Below, one piece after another: positions 17,943 to 28,556 of a DNA stretch of 64,000 nt. The position numbers and the translations under genes were made by a program. This DNA is from Acidovorax radicis (lineage in GTDB: Bacteria > Pseudomonadota > Gammaproteobacteria > Burkholderiales > Burkholderiaceae_C). Each line of letters begins with the position of its first letter. Positions within the stretch are counted from its first letter, which is position 1. Below the pieces are notes generated by a model. It did no database searches, was not told the origin of the DNA, and was given only the letters and a program-made list of their open reading frames with translations. The DNA is taken from contig NZ_CP075184.1 of assembly GCF_020510705.1 (NCBI RefSeq), positions 434,001 to 498,000 of the forward strand, written 5' to 3'.

Positions 17943-20233
17943 GCAATTCACCCACGAATTCTGACACTTCAATGTCGACCCACGCCACGGCACGCCAGTC
18001 GCGCGCCGTGCGGTGGGCGGTGGGCGTCGGGGTGGCCATTGTGTCGGCCATTGGCATGGTGCTGATGTTCCTGCTCACGCTCGCGACCAACAACCGCGCC
18101 ATGTACGAGCGCAACTACGCATGGCTCTTTGGCGTCAACGTGTTGGTGGCGGTGTTGCTGCTGGCCGTACTGGTGTGGGTGGCCGTGCGGTTGACGGTTC
18201 GCTTGCGCAATGGACGGTTTGGCAGCCGATTGCTGGTCAAGCTTGCCGCCATTTTTGCGCTGGTCGGGCTGATACCTGGTGTGCTGATCTATGTGGTGTC
18301 CTACCAATTCGTCACTCGTTCCATCGAGAGCTGGTTTGACGTCAAGGTTGAAGGGGCGTTGTCCGCCGGCGTGAACCTGGCGCGCGTATCGCTGGAGTCC
18401 CTTGCCACCGACATGGCGGCCAAAACCCGCAACGCCAGCACCCAGGTGGCGCAGGTTCCCGATGCCGCAGCCGGGCTGGTGCTTGAGCGCATTCAGGACC
18501 AGTTGGGCGCTGTGGATATCGTGCTTTGGAATGCGGCTGGGCAAGCGGTTGCGAGCGCGGGGCAGTCGCGTTTCGACCTGAGCCCCGAGCGGCCTGGTGT
18601 TGCGTTGTTGCGCTCCGTGCGTCAGCAGCGTGCCACCTCCCAGATCGAAGGGCTGGACGACATCTCTGCCCCCAACGCCGCGCAAAACGCCCGCGTCAAG
18701 GTGTTGGCGTTGGTCAGCAGTCCCAGTGTGGGCTTGCTGGTGGAGCCGCGGTATTTGCAGGCCACTTTGCCCTTGCCGCCCGCGCTGGTTGCCAACGCCA
18801 TTGCGGTACAAGAGGCCAACCGTGAATACCAGGAGCGGGCCCTGGCGCGCGGAGGTCTGCGGCGCATGTATGTGGGCACCCTCACGCTCAGTCTGTTTCT
18901 CGCCGTTTTTGGGGCCGTGCTTCTCGCGGTTCTGCTGGGCAACCAGCTGGCTCGGCCGTTGTTGGTGCTGGCCGAAGGGGTGCGCGAGGTCGCCGCCGGA
19001 AACCTCAGCCCCAAAGCCGCATTGCAGGGTAAGGACGAACTGGGTGGATTGACGCGGTCGTTTGCACTCATGACCCAGCAACTCTCTGATGCCAGGCAAG
19101 CGGTAGAAAAAAGCATGGGAGAGGTGGACGCCAGCCGCGCCAACCTTCAGACGATTCTGGACAACCTCACGGCTGGTGTGATCGTGCTCGATGCCAACGG
19201 CCTTATCTGCTCTTCCAACCCGGGGGCGACCCGCATCCTGCGCGCCCCGATGGCTGCCTATGAAGGCCGGGCATTGTCTGAAGTGCCGGGGCTGGCCGAG
19301 TTCGCTGCCTCGGTGCAGAGCCACTTCGACGCCTTCCTGGGCGACAACGAACGGCATGGGTTAGACCATTGGCAACAACCGTTCGAGCTGCATGCATCGT
19401 CTGGCGGGGCCGGTCAGCACGCCACCAGCCTCGTCGCGCGGGGCGCGGAGCTCCCTGATGCGACAAGACTGTTGGTTTTTGACGACATTTCAGAGATCGT
19501 TTCTGCACAACGTGCGCAGGCGTGGGGCGAGGTCGCCAGGCGGCTCGCGCACGAAATCAAGAACCCGCTCACCCCCATCCAGCTGTCCGCGGAGCGACTG
19601 GAAATGAAGCTGGCCGGAAAACTGCAAGCCCCTGAAAACGCCATCCTCGTGAAGTCCGTCAAAACCATCGTCGACCAGGTGGATGCGATGAAACGGCTGG
19701 TCAACGAGTTTCGCGACTACGCCCGGCTCCCCGCAGCCGAGCTCCAAGCCCTTGACCTCAATGCGCTGGTGGCGGATGTGCTTCATTTATACGAGGATGA
19801 AAACGCCTCCGTCCCTGTAGAAGCCCAGCTGGACCCGCGCTGTCCCTTGATCGCGGGCGACGCGCAGCAACTGCGCCAGGTGGTCCACAATCTGGTGCAA
19901 AACGCGCAAGACTCGACCGAACAAGCGCGCGCCAAAGCGTCCGAACCGATCCCCCCGGTGCGTATCAGCACCCGCTGGAGCGACACCTCACGCCGCGTAC
20001 GGCTCACGGTGTCAGACAGCGGCAGCGGGTTCCCGGCGCACATCCTTCAGCGTGCCTTTGAACCCTATGTCACCACCAAGCCGCGCGGTACAGGCCTGGG
20101 GTTGGCGGTGGTCAAAAAGATCGCCGATGAGCACGGAGCCCGTATCGATCTGTCCAATCGCATGGAAGACGGCGTGGTACAGGGGGCACAAGTGTCGTTA
20201 TCATTCGCCCCTGAACCAGCGGTGGCGTCATAA
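17939..20233 (+). CDS. NtrY-like sensor histidine kinase
   Basis: 764 aa. Two N-terminal membrane helices (about 28-50 and 65-90) and a third near residue 110 are followed by a periplasmic/extracytoplasmic loop, another helix near 310-330, a HAMP domain (LARPLLVLAEGVREVAAGNL), a PAS domain (residues about 395-500), the dimerisation/phosphoacceptor motif RRLAHEIKNPLTPIQLSAER, and an HATPase domain ending with GTGLGLAVVKKIADEHG. This is the NtrY architecture. GTG start overlapping the upstream stop; an ATG lies 11 codons in. The partner regulator follows 38 bp later. The signal is unknown; nitrogen is the classical suggestion. Confidence 0.9.
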   Translation: MSNSPTNSDTSMSTHATARQSRAVRWAVGVGVAIVSAIGMVLMFLLTLATNNRAMYERNYAWLFGVNVLVAVLLLAVLVWVAVRLTVRLRNGRFGSRLLVKLAAIFALVGLIPGVLIYVVSYQFVTRSIESWFDVKVEGALSAGVNLARVSLESLATDMAAKTRNASTQVAQVPDAAAGLVLERIQDQLGAVDIVLWNAAGQAVASAGQSRFDLSPERPGVALLRSVRQQRATSQIEGLDDISAPNAAQNARVKVLALVSSPSVGLLVEPRYLQATLPLPPALVANAIAVQEANREYQERALARGGLRRMYVGTLTLSLFLAVFGAVLLAVLLGNQLARPLLVLAEGVREVAAGNLSPKAALQGKDELGGLTRSFALMTQQLSDARQAVEKSMGEVDASRANLQTILDNLTAGVIVLDANGLICSSNPGATRILRAPMAAYEGRALSEVPGLAEFAASVQSHFDAFLGDNERHGLDHWQQPFELHASSGGAGQHATSLVARGAELPDATRLLVFDDISEIVSAQRAQAWGEVARRLAHEIKNPLTPIQLSAERLEMKLAGKLQAPENAILVKSVKTIVDQVDAMKRLVNEFRDYARLPAAELQALDLNALVADVLHLYEDENASVPVEAQLDPRCPLIAGDAQQLRQVVHNLVQNAQDSTEQARAKASEPIPPVRISTRWSDTSRRVRLTVSDSGSGFPAHILQRAFEPYVTTKPRGTGLGLAVVKKIADEHGARIDLSNRMEDGVVQGAQVSLSFAPEPAVAS

Positions 20234-20271
20234 CAACACCGCCCCGCAGTACCCAAGGCGCTTCAATACAC

Positions 20272-20955
20272 ATGGCAAATATTCTGGTGGTCGACGATGA
20301 GCTCGGCATTCGTGATCTGCTGTCGGAAATCCTGAACGATGAAGGTCACAGCGTAGACCTCGCAGAAAATGCGACGCAGGCGCGCGCAGCGCGGGTCGGC
20401 AATAGTTACGACCTGGTGCTGCTCGATATCTGGATGCCAGACACCGATGGCGTCTCGTTGCTCAAGGAGTGGGCAACAGCCGGTGTGCTCACCATGCCCG
20501 TGATCATGATGAGTGGCCATGCCACCATCGACACGGCTGTCGAGGCCACGCGCATTGGCGCTTTCTCATTCCTCGAAAAACCCATCACGCTGCAAAAGCT
20601 GCTCAAAGCGGTCGAGCAGGGGCTGGCCCGCAACGCAGCCCACCAGGCCGCGCCCGTCGCCACTGTGGCGCAGCCCGCTGCGGCGCCTGCCGATCCCACG
20701 TTCTCACAGCTGCCTGCCGTGTCTGCCGTGATGGCCGGCGTGGACACGGGGCCCCACGCGCACCAGGGTTTTGATCTAGACCGCCCGCTGCGCGAGGCAC
20801 GTGATGGATTCGAAAAAGCCTATTTTGAATTTCACCTCGCCCGCGAAGGGGGCTCCATGACCCGCGTCGCGGAGAAAACCGGTCTCGAACGCACGCACCT
20901 GTACCGCAAGCTCCGGCAACTGGGCGTAGACCTTGGGCGCGGCAAACGCAATTAA
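20272..20955 (+). CDS. Response regulator with receiver and Fis-type HTH, NtrX-like without AAA+ domain
   Basis: 227 aa. The receiver domain (residues 1-120) has the acidic pair DDE, phosphoacceptor Asp in LVLLDIWMPDTDG and Lys in FLEKPI. After an Ala/Pro-rich linker (about 125-155), the C-terminal region GSMTRVAEKTGLERTHLY plus RKLRQLG forms a Fis-type helix-turn-helix. The sigma-54-interacting AAA+ domain of classical NtrX (about 450 aa) is absent, so it cannot act as a standard sigma-54 activator. It probably acts as a DNA-binding regulator phosphorylated by the adjacent NtrY-like kinase. Confidence 0.88.
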   Translation: MANILVVDDELGIRDLLSEILNDEGHSVDLAENATQARAARVGNSYDLVLLDIWMPDTDGVSLLKEWATAGVLTMPVIMMSGHATIDTAVEATRIGAFSFLEKPITLQKLLKAVEQGLARNAAHQAAPVATVAQPAAAPADPTFSQLPAVSAVMAGVDTGPHAHQGFDLDRPLREARDGFEKAYFEFHLAREGGSMTRVAEKTGLERTHLYRKLRQLGVDLGRGKRN

Positions 20956-21008
20956 TTTTTTCATGAGTTTTTTAGGCCTCCAATTTTCTGGTTATAATTT
21001 GAGGCTTA

Positions 21009-21084
21009 GGCCCGGTAGCTCAGTCGGTAGAGCAGAGGATTGAAAATCCTTGTGTCGGTGGTTCGATTCCGCCCCAGGCCACCA
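21009..21084 (+). tRNA. tRNA-Phe (GAA), integration site of the island
   Basis: 76-nt cloverleaf. The anticodon loop TTGAAAA gives GAA; T-arm GGTGG/CCGCC; encoded CCA. Acceptor GGCCCGG faces CCAGGCC, leaving a C-A mismatch at pair 5-68. The 3' end directly abuts the island; a degenerate copy of the last 23 bases lies at 34739-34760. The mismatch is on the 3' strand, the half supplied by an element integrating here. Confidence 0.95.
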
Positions 21085-21118
21085 TCTTTCTTTCTCAGGC
21101 GATCCCAAGTCAGCTAAA

Positions 21119-21141
21119 AAGTCCTTGTGTATCAAGGACTT
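21119..21141. repeat. Perfect 9-bp inverted repeat near the left island end
   Basis: AAGTCCTTG (21119-21127), TGTAT, CAAGGACTT (21133-21141). It has no T-run and lies between tRNA-Phe and the integrase. It could be a weak terminator for the tRNA or part of the attachment region. Confidence 0.6.
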
Positions 21142-21198
21142 AGCCTCAAAAAGGCGGCTCAAGCGGTATCGTTGAATCCCACAAAGTCCTGTTCTTGC

Positions 21199-21256
21199 GT
21201 GTACCCAACGATGTACCCCAGACTGCTTTTCAATCGCAGTCGATTTTGGGTACACC
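21199..21256. repeat. GTGTACCC motif cluster, left island end
   Basis: GTGTACCC at 21199-21206, TGTACCCC at 21212-21219 in the same orientation, and the inverted GGGTACAC at 21248-21255 touching the integrase start. The tandem pair is matched at the right end of the island (34664-34686). These are candidate arm-type integrase or Xis sites, and the inverted copy could also autoregulate int. Confidence 0.55.
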
Positions 21257-22486
21257 ATGGGACAACTCAACGAGCTTCAGATCAAGGCGGCCGCGCCGCG
21301 TGACAAGGAATATTTGCTGGCGGACGGCGAAGGTCTCTACCTTCGCGTGCGACCGACCGGCAAGGTGTGGGTCTATCGCTACAAGCAGCACGGCAAGGAG
21401 GCCAAGCTCAGCATCGGGCACTATCCGGTGGTGACGCTTGCGGCTGCGCGCAAGAAGGCGCGTGCCGAGGCAGAAAAGCGCTCCGATGGCGTCGATCCCC
21501 GCGAGGCGCGGCGAGTGGAGGAGGAGCGCGATCGCGTTGCCCGCCTCAATACCTTTGAACGGACGGCCCGCGCCTGGCATGCCCAGGCGAAGAAGGACCG
21601 CGCATGGTCGGCCAGCTATGCCGAGAAGGTGATGCGCCACCTGGAACTGCACATCTTCCCGTGGATCGGTGCGCTGGCCATGGAAACCATCGTGCCGACC
21701 GAGGTGGTCCGGTGTCTGCACCGCATCAAGGAGCGCGGCAATCTGGAGACGGCGCAGCGCGTGCGCGAAGCGGTGCAGCATGTGTTCCAGTACGCCGTCG
21801 ACGTGGGCGCGCTGGACCCGAGCAGGAACTTCGTGAACAACCGTACGGGCGGTCTGCCGCCGCCGCGTGCCCGCCACTATGCTGCCATCACGGATCCGCA
21901 GAAACTTGGCCAGTTGCTTCGCGACATGCGTGCCTACAACGGCAACGTCATCACGCGCGCGGCCCTGCAACTCTCCCCCTTGCTGTTCCAGCGGCCTGGT
22001 CAGTTGCGGCTGGCGCATTGGGAGGACGTGGATCTGGATCAGGCGCTGTGGCGTTGTCCGCCCGAGAAGATGAAGTTGCGGGAGTGGAAGAAGCGCGACA
22101 TACGCACCCCGGCGCACCTCGTGCCGCTGCCGACGCAGGCGGTTGAAATCCTGCGTGACATCCATCCCCTGACTGGCCCCAGCGGGCCGATCTTCCGCAG
22201 CATGGCGAAGCGTTCCGAGAAGACGCGCTACATGAGCGACAACACCGTCAACAGCGCGCTACGCACGTTGGGCTATGACACGAAGGAGCAGATCACCGGT
22301 CACGGTTTCCGCGCCACGGCCCGGACCTTGATCCGGGAACTGCTGGGGTGGGATCGCGAGGTGATCGAGCGGCACTTGGCTCACGTGTCCGATGAGGAAC
22401 TGGGCGGCAGCTACGACCGCACGACGCATTTCGAGCAGCGCCGCCGGATGATTCAGGTGTGGGCCGACCTGCTGATGTGCTGGTGA
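21257..22486 (+). CDS. int: Tyrosine recombinase, P4-type integrase
   Basis: 409 aa, full length. An N-terminal arm-binding domain of DUF4102 type (LNELQIKAAAPRDKEYLLAD, then GLYLRVRPTGKVWVYRY) is followed by a core-binding domain and the catalytic domain. Active-site residues visible are Arg in FQRPGQLRLAHW, His and Arg in TGHGFRATARTLI, His in HLAHV and the nucleophile Tyr in GGSYDRTTHF. It catalyses integration and excision at tRNA-Phe. It reads away from the tRNA, starting 172 bp downstream. It appears intact and so may still act in trans. Confidence 0.95.
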   Translation: MGQLNELQIKAAAPRDKEYLLADGEGLYLRVRPTGKVWVYRYKQHGKEAKLSIGHYPVVTLAAARKKARAEAEKRSDGVDPREARRVEEERDRVARLNTFERTARAWHAQAKKDRAWSASYAEKVMRHLELHIFPWIGALAMETIVPTEVVRCLHRIKERGNLETAQRVREAVQHVFQYAVDVGALDPSRNFVNNRTGGLPPPRARHYAAITDPQKLGQLLRDMRAYNGNVITRAALQLSPLLFQRPGQLRLAHWEDVDLDQALWRCPPEKMKLREWKKRDIRTPAHLVPLPTQAVEILRDIHPLTGPSGPIFRSMAKRSEKTRYMSDNTVNSALRTLGYDTKEQITGHGFRATARTLIRELLGWDREVIERHLAHVSDEELGGSYDRTTHFEQRRRMIQVWADLLMCW

Positions 22487-22610
22487 TGGATTGCGGTGCC
22501 GCGGTGTCCTGAGCGGCGTGGCTGGGCGCAGTTGCCAGTCCCAGGGTCAGGGCCAACACGGCGGCCAGCACACCGGTCTCGAGATACTTGTCGGGGGTTC
22601 TATTGGTCAT
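22487..22610 (-). pseudogene. Truncated gene remnant with signal-peptide-like N-terminus
   Basis: Starts at ATG 22610 with GGAGCAAGTG upstream. About 40 codons look like a real exported protein start (hydrophobic segment ending in SHAAQD). Beyond that the frame becomes low-complexity and then antisense to int, so the authentic 3' part is missing. Family not recognised. Confidence 0.35.
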
Positions 22611-22942
22611 GGGTCACTTGCTCCATCCATTGCGTGCCCTTGCGAACACGCACATAAGCCACGGCCAAGTGGCATGTTGTTGATGAGAGCAAATGAGAGC
22701 CGGATGACGACTGGCCTTTGCCCTTCCTTTTTGGGAGATGAAATCGTAGGGAATGCGGCCCTTTTGAGTAAGCCCATAATTCCGCATGCACTGCTGAGCT
22801 CAACTCATAAGTGAATCGGACATGGGCGCGCCGCGGTGGCACGAGGGCCAAGGAAGGATCAAGGCCGCATGGAAGTAAATGCGCGAGCGCGGACCCCGCC
22901 GATGAGGTCCGGGCGTGACCTTATCGCGGCAAGTCTTGTGGA
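22487..22942. other. Gap with overlapping leftward ORF remnants, no intact gene recognised
   Basis: 456 bp between integrase and the first LysR gene. On the minus strand an open frame ending at 22600 (C-terminus AYVRVRKGTQWMEQVTHDQ) overlaps by a few bases a second one starting at 22610 (MTNRTPDKYLETGVLAAV, a signal-peptide-like start). The second frame soon runs antisense into the integrase gene. The overlapping arrangement and exported start look like the remains of an operon, possibly conjugative, cut by recombination. I do not recognise either product. Confidence 0.4.
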
Positions 22943-23836
22943 CTACTCTCGATGTCGCAGGGCCTCGACGATGACGGCCAGGGCACGGGACGACTGGCGT
23001 CGGCTCGGATAGTAGAGGTGGTAGCCCGGATAGGGGGCGCACCAGTCGTCGAGCACCCGGACCAGTCGTTTGGCGGCGATGTGTTCCAGCACCATGTCCT
23101 CGGGAACGAAGGCCAGGCCATAACTGGCCAGGGCTGCCCGCACGATGGGTGAACTGCTGTTGAACACCCATTGTCCGGTGACCTGGAGCTTGGTTTCTTG
23201 CCCGTCCTTGGCAAAGTCCCACGGCAGAAGCCTCCCGTGGGTCGGGAGGCGGAGGTTGATGCAGTCATGCTGAACCAGATCACGGGGCGTCTTGGGCTTT
23301 GTCTGCTTGGCAAAGTACGTCGGCGAACCGACGACGGCGATGCGCAGGTCCGGGCTGATGCGCACGGCGATCATGTCCTTGGCCACCTGGTCGCCCAGGC
23401 GGACGCCTGCGTCATACCGCTGGGCCACAATGTCCGACATCGTGTAGTCGACGGTGACCTCGACGTTGATGTCGGGATACTCATGCAGCACCTTCGACAG
23501 CTTGGGCCACAGGATGCTGTTGGCCGCGTGCTCGGCCGACGTGATGCGGATCGTCCCGACAGGTTTGTCGCGCAGTTCCTTCACGGCGGCCAGCTCGGCA
23601 TCGATGTCTTCAAACCGCGGCGCCACGCTGTTGAACAAACGCTCGCCCGCCTCGGTCGGGGAAACGCTGCGGGTGGTGCGCGTCAGCAGCCGGACACCCA
23701 GCCGCGCTTCCAGTCCCCGGATGGAATGGCTCAACGCGGAAGGCGACACCCCGATGAGCGCGGCCGCCCGCGTGAAGCTGCCTTCGCGCACGACATGCAC
23801 GAAGGCGAGGACGTCGTTGAAAGTCTCTATGGCCAT
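22943..23836 (-). CDS. LysR family transcriptional regulator (first paralogue)
   Basis: 297 aa. N-terminal winged HTH (FNDVLAFVHVVREGSFTRAA, then IGVSPSALSHSIRGLEARLG) and a LysR substrate-binding domain from about residue 90. It is closely similar to the neighbouring LysR gene, for instance sharing RLLTRTTRSVSPTEAGERL. It is transcribed away from the aldo-keto reductase genes and lies 16 bp downstream of the second LysR gene, so the two are probably one operon. Likely controls the redox cargo; effector unknown. Confidence 0.9.
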   Translation of the reverse strand: MAIETFNDVLAFVHVVREGSFTRAAALIGVSPSALSHSIRGLEARLGVRLLTRTTRSVSPTEAGERLFNSVAPRFEDIDAELAAVKELRDKPVGTIRITSAEHAANSILWPKLSKVLHEYPDINVEVTVDYTMSDIVAQRYDAGVRLGDQVAKDMIAVRISPDLRIAVVGSPTYFAKQTKPKTPRDLVQHDCINLRLPTHGRLLPWDFAKDGQETKLQVTGQWVFNSSSPIVRAALASYGLAFVPEDMVLEHIAAKRLVRVLDDWCAPYPGYHLYYPSRRQSSRALAVIVEALRHRE

Positions 23837-23852
23837 GTGTGGACCCGCCAGT

Positions 23853-24755
23853 TCATTTCTCTTTGGCCGGATGGCGCAGCGCTTCGATCAGCACCGTCAT
23901 GGCGCGAGTCAACTGCCGGCGATTCGGGTAGTAGAGGTGGTACCCAGGGAACGTCGGACACCAGTCATCGAGGACCTGTTTGAGCAGCCTCTTGGCGATG
24001 TAAGGCCGCGCCACCTCGTGCGGCACGTACCCGAGGCCGAAGCCAGCCAGTGCCGCATGGAGGATCGGTCTTGTCCCGTTGAAGACGAGTTGCCCCTCGA
24101 CGCGCACGTTGACTTTCTGCCGGCCCTTCTTGAGTTCCCAGGCGTAAAGGTCTCCGTGGCTCATCAAGCGCAGATTGATGCATGCGTGATCGGCCAGGTC
24201 CTGCGGCTTCGTGGGGGCAGGGTGCTTCGCCAGATAGGCCGGTGAGCCGACGATCGCAAAGCGCACGTCAGGGCTGATACGCACGGCGGTCATGTCGCGC
24301 GCTACTTCGGCGCCGAGCCGGACGCCCATGTCGTACCGCTCCGCAACGATGTCGGTAAAGCGGGGCTGCGTGGTGACCTCGACTTTGATTTGAGGGTACT
24401 TTGGGAGCAGCTTGGCGAGCCTGGGCCAGAGTGCCGTTTCGGCCGCATTCTCTGACGCCGTGATGCGGATGGTGCCCGCAGGCTTGTCACGCAGTTCTCC
24501 CACCGCCGCGAGCTCCGCCTCGATCTCCTCAAAGCGAGGGGCGACGTTCAGCAGCAATCGCTCTCCCGCCTCTGTGGGAGAAACACTGCGCGTGGTCCGG
24601 GTCAGCAACCGGACCCCCATCTTGGCCTCGAGGGCGCGGATCGTGTGGCTCAGCGCGGATTGAGACACACCGAGTTGCGCCGCTGCGCGCGTGAAGCTCT
24701 GCGCGCGCGCTACGGCAATAAAGGCCAGCAGGTCGTTGTAGCTCTCTTTCGGCAT
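23853..24755 (-). CDS. LysR family transcriptional regulator (second paralogue)
   Basis: 300 aa. The N-terminal HTH (ARAQSFTRAAAQLGVSQSAL) is followed by a substrate-binding domain ending near PNRRQLTRAMTVLIEALRH. A diverged duplicate of the downstream LysR gene. It diverges from the first aldo-keto reductase across a 252-bp gap, the normal layout for a LysR activator and its target. No LysR box (T-N11-A) could be chosen confidently in that gap. Confidence 0.9.
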   Translation of the reverse strand: MPKESYNDLLAFIAVARAQSFTRAAAQLGVSQSALSHTIRALEAKMGVRLLTRTTRSVSPTEAGERLLLNVAPRFEEIEAELAAVGELRDKPAGTIRITASENAAETALWPRLAKLLPKYPQIKVEVTTQPRFTDIVAERYDMGVRLGAEVARDMTAVRISPDVRFAIVGSPAYLAKHPAPTKPQDLADHACINLRLMSHGDLYAWELKKGRQKVNVRVEGQLVFNGTRPILHAALAGFGLGYVPHEVARPYIAKRLLKQVLDDWCPTFPGYHLYYPNRRQLTRAMTVLIEALRHPAKEK

Positions 24756-24833
24756 TCATGAGCCCACTTCACAAGTATTTGCCGATTTTGCCATCTAGTC
24801 GTGTCGGGGCGCGATCACTACATTGCTTGTTGA

Positions 24834-25997
<1,164 letters not shown>

Positions 25998-26011
25998 CTC
26001 GGGGGGGCGCC

Positions 26012-26608
26012 ATGGTGACATCGTTTCACGATCCAGCCCGCCGGGCGGTGATGGCGGCGTTCGCGACGCTTTCCTTGAGCAGTGCCGAGGCGGCGTCTGG
26101 ACAAGGCGATGCGGCGGAGCGGCGAACAGGCGCACGGACGCTCGTCGCCTACTTTTCCCGGTCCGGGAACACGCGCGTCGTCGCCGGGTTGATCCAGCGC
26201 GGACGTGGCACCGACCTGTTCGAGATCCGGCCCGCAACGCCCTATCCCGAAGACTATCTGGAGACGGTCGAGCAAGCCCGGAAAGAGCGCGACAGCGGCC
26301 ATGAGCCAGCCTTGCAGGCCAAGGTGTCCAGCATGGCGGACTACGACACGGTGTTCCTGGGCTTTCCCATCTGGGGAGAAACCGCGCCGCCGGTGATCCG
26401 CGCCTTCCTGTCCGCGCACGACCTGTCTGGCAAGACCCTGATCCCCTTCGTCACCCACGGCGGCTACGGGCTCGGCAACAGCCAGACCGTTCTGGCCAGC
26501 CATGCCCCGAAGGCGCGATTGCTCAAGGGTTTCGTCATGGAGATGGACCAGGAGCGGCGAACGATGGAGCGCGTGACGAACTGGTTGAAGGGCGTCGCCG
26601 TCAAGTGA
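26012..26608 (+). CDS. Flavodoxin family protein
   Basis: 198 aa. After an N-terminal segment with a possible weak signal sequence (AVMAAFATLSLSSAEAAS, residues about 13-30), the FMN-binding fold begins with LVAYFSRSGNTRVVA, the phosphate loop. GFPIWGETAPPVIRAFL and THGGYGLGNSQ are the other FMN-contacting loops. It lies 14 bp after one aldo-keto reductase and 21 bp before the other, so probably works in the same redox pathway. Partner unknown. Confidence 0.88.
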   Translation: MVTSFHDPARRAVMAAFATLSLSSAEAASGQGDAAERRTGARTLVAYFSRSGNTRVVAGLIQRGRGTDLFEIRPATPYPEDYLETVEQARKERDSGHEPALQAKVSSMADYDTVFLGFPIWGETAPPVIRAFLSAHDLSGKTLIPFVTHGGYGLGNSQTVLASHAPKARLLKGFVMEMDQERRTMERVTNWLKGVAVK

Positions 26609-28251
<1,643 letters not shown>

Positions 28252-28255
<4 letters not shown>

Positions 28256-28476
28256 GCAAAGGCGCGGACCGGCTTAGCTTGGGGGCGCTTCCACGGTCCG
28301 AAGCGGTAAAGCTTACGATCGCTCTATCCACCGAGTTAAAGGCTCAGCTCGATGCCTATGCGGAGGTGCATGGGCGGGTGCATCAAGTACCGGTGGACGC
28401 GGTGGCGTTGATCCCTCACATGCTGGCGGCTTTCATTGCACGAGATCGGGGGTTCAAGGCAATGAACCGACGCTAG
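28252..28476 (+). CDS. DUF2274 family protein, conjugation-locus relic
   Basis: 74 aa. It matches the DUF2274 pattern (LSLGALPRSEAVKLTIALS, VDAVALIPHMLAAFIARDR), small proteins encoded directly after trbI in conjugative trb operons. Its ATG overlaps the stop of the TrbI-like tail, preserving the ancestral trbI-DUF2274 coupling. With the rest of the trb operon gone it probably has no present role in conjugation. Confidence 0.75.
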
Positions 28477-28556
28477 GCGTTCATATGAATGAGGAGCGGT
28501 CCGAAATCTTCGATGGCATGTGATCACGGCATGTGTCCTATGCCCGATGCGATGGA

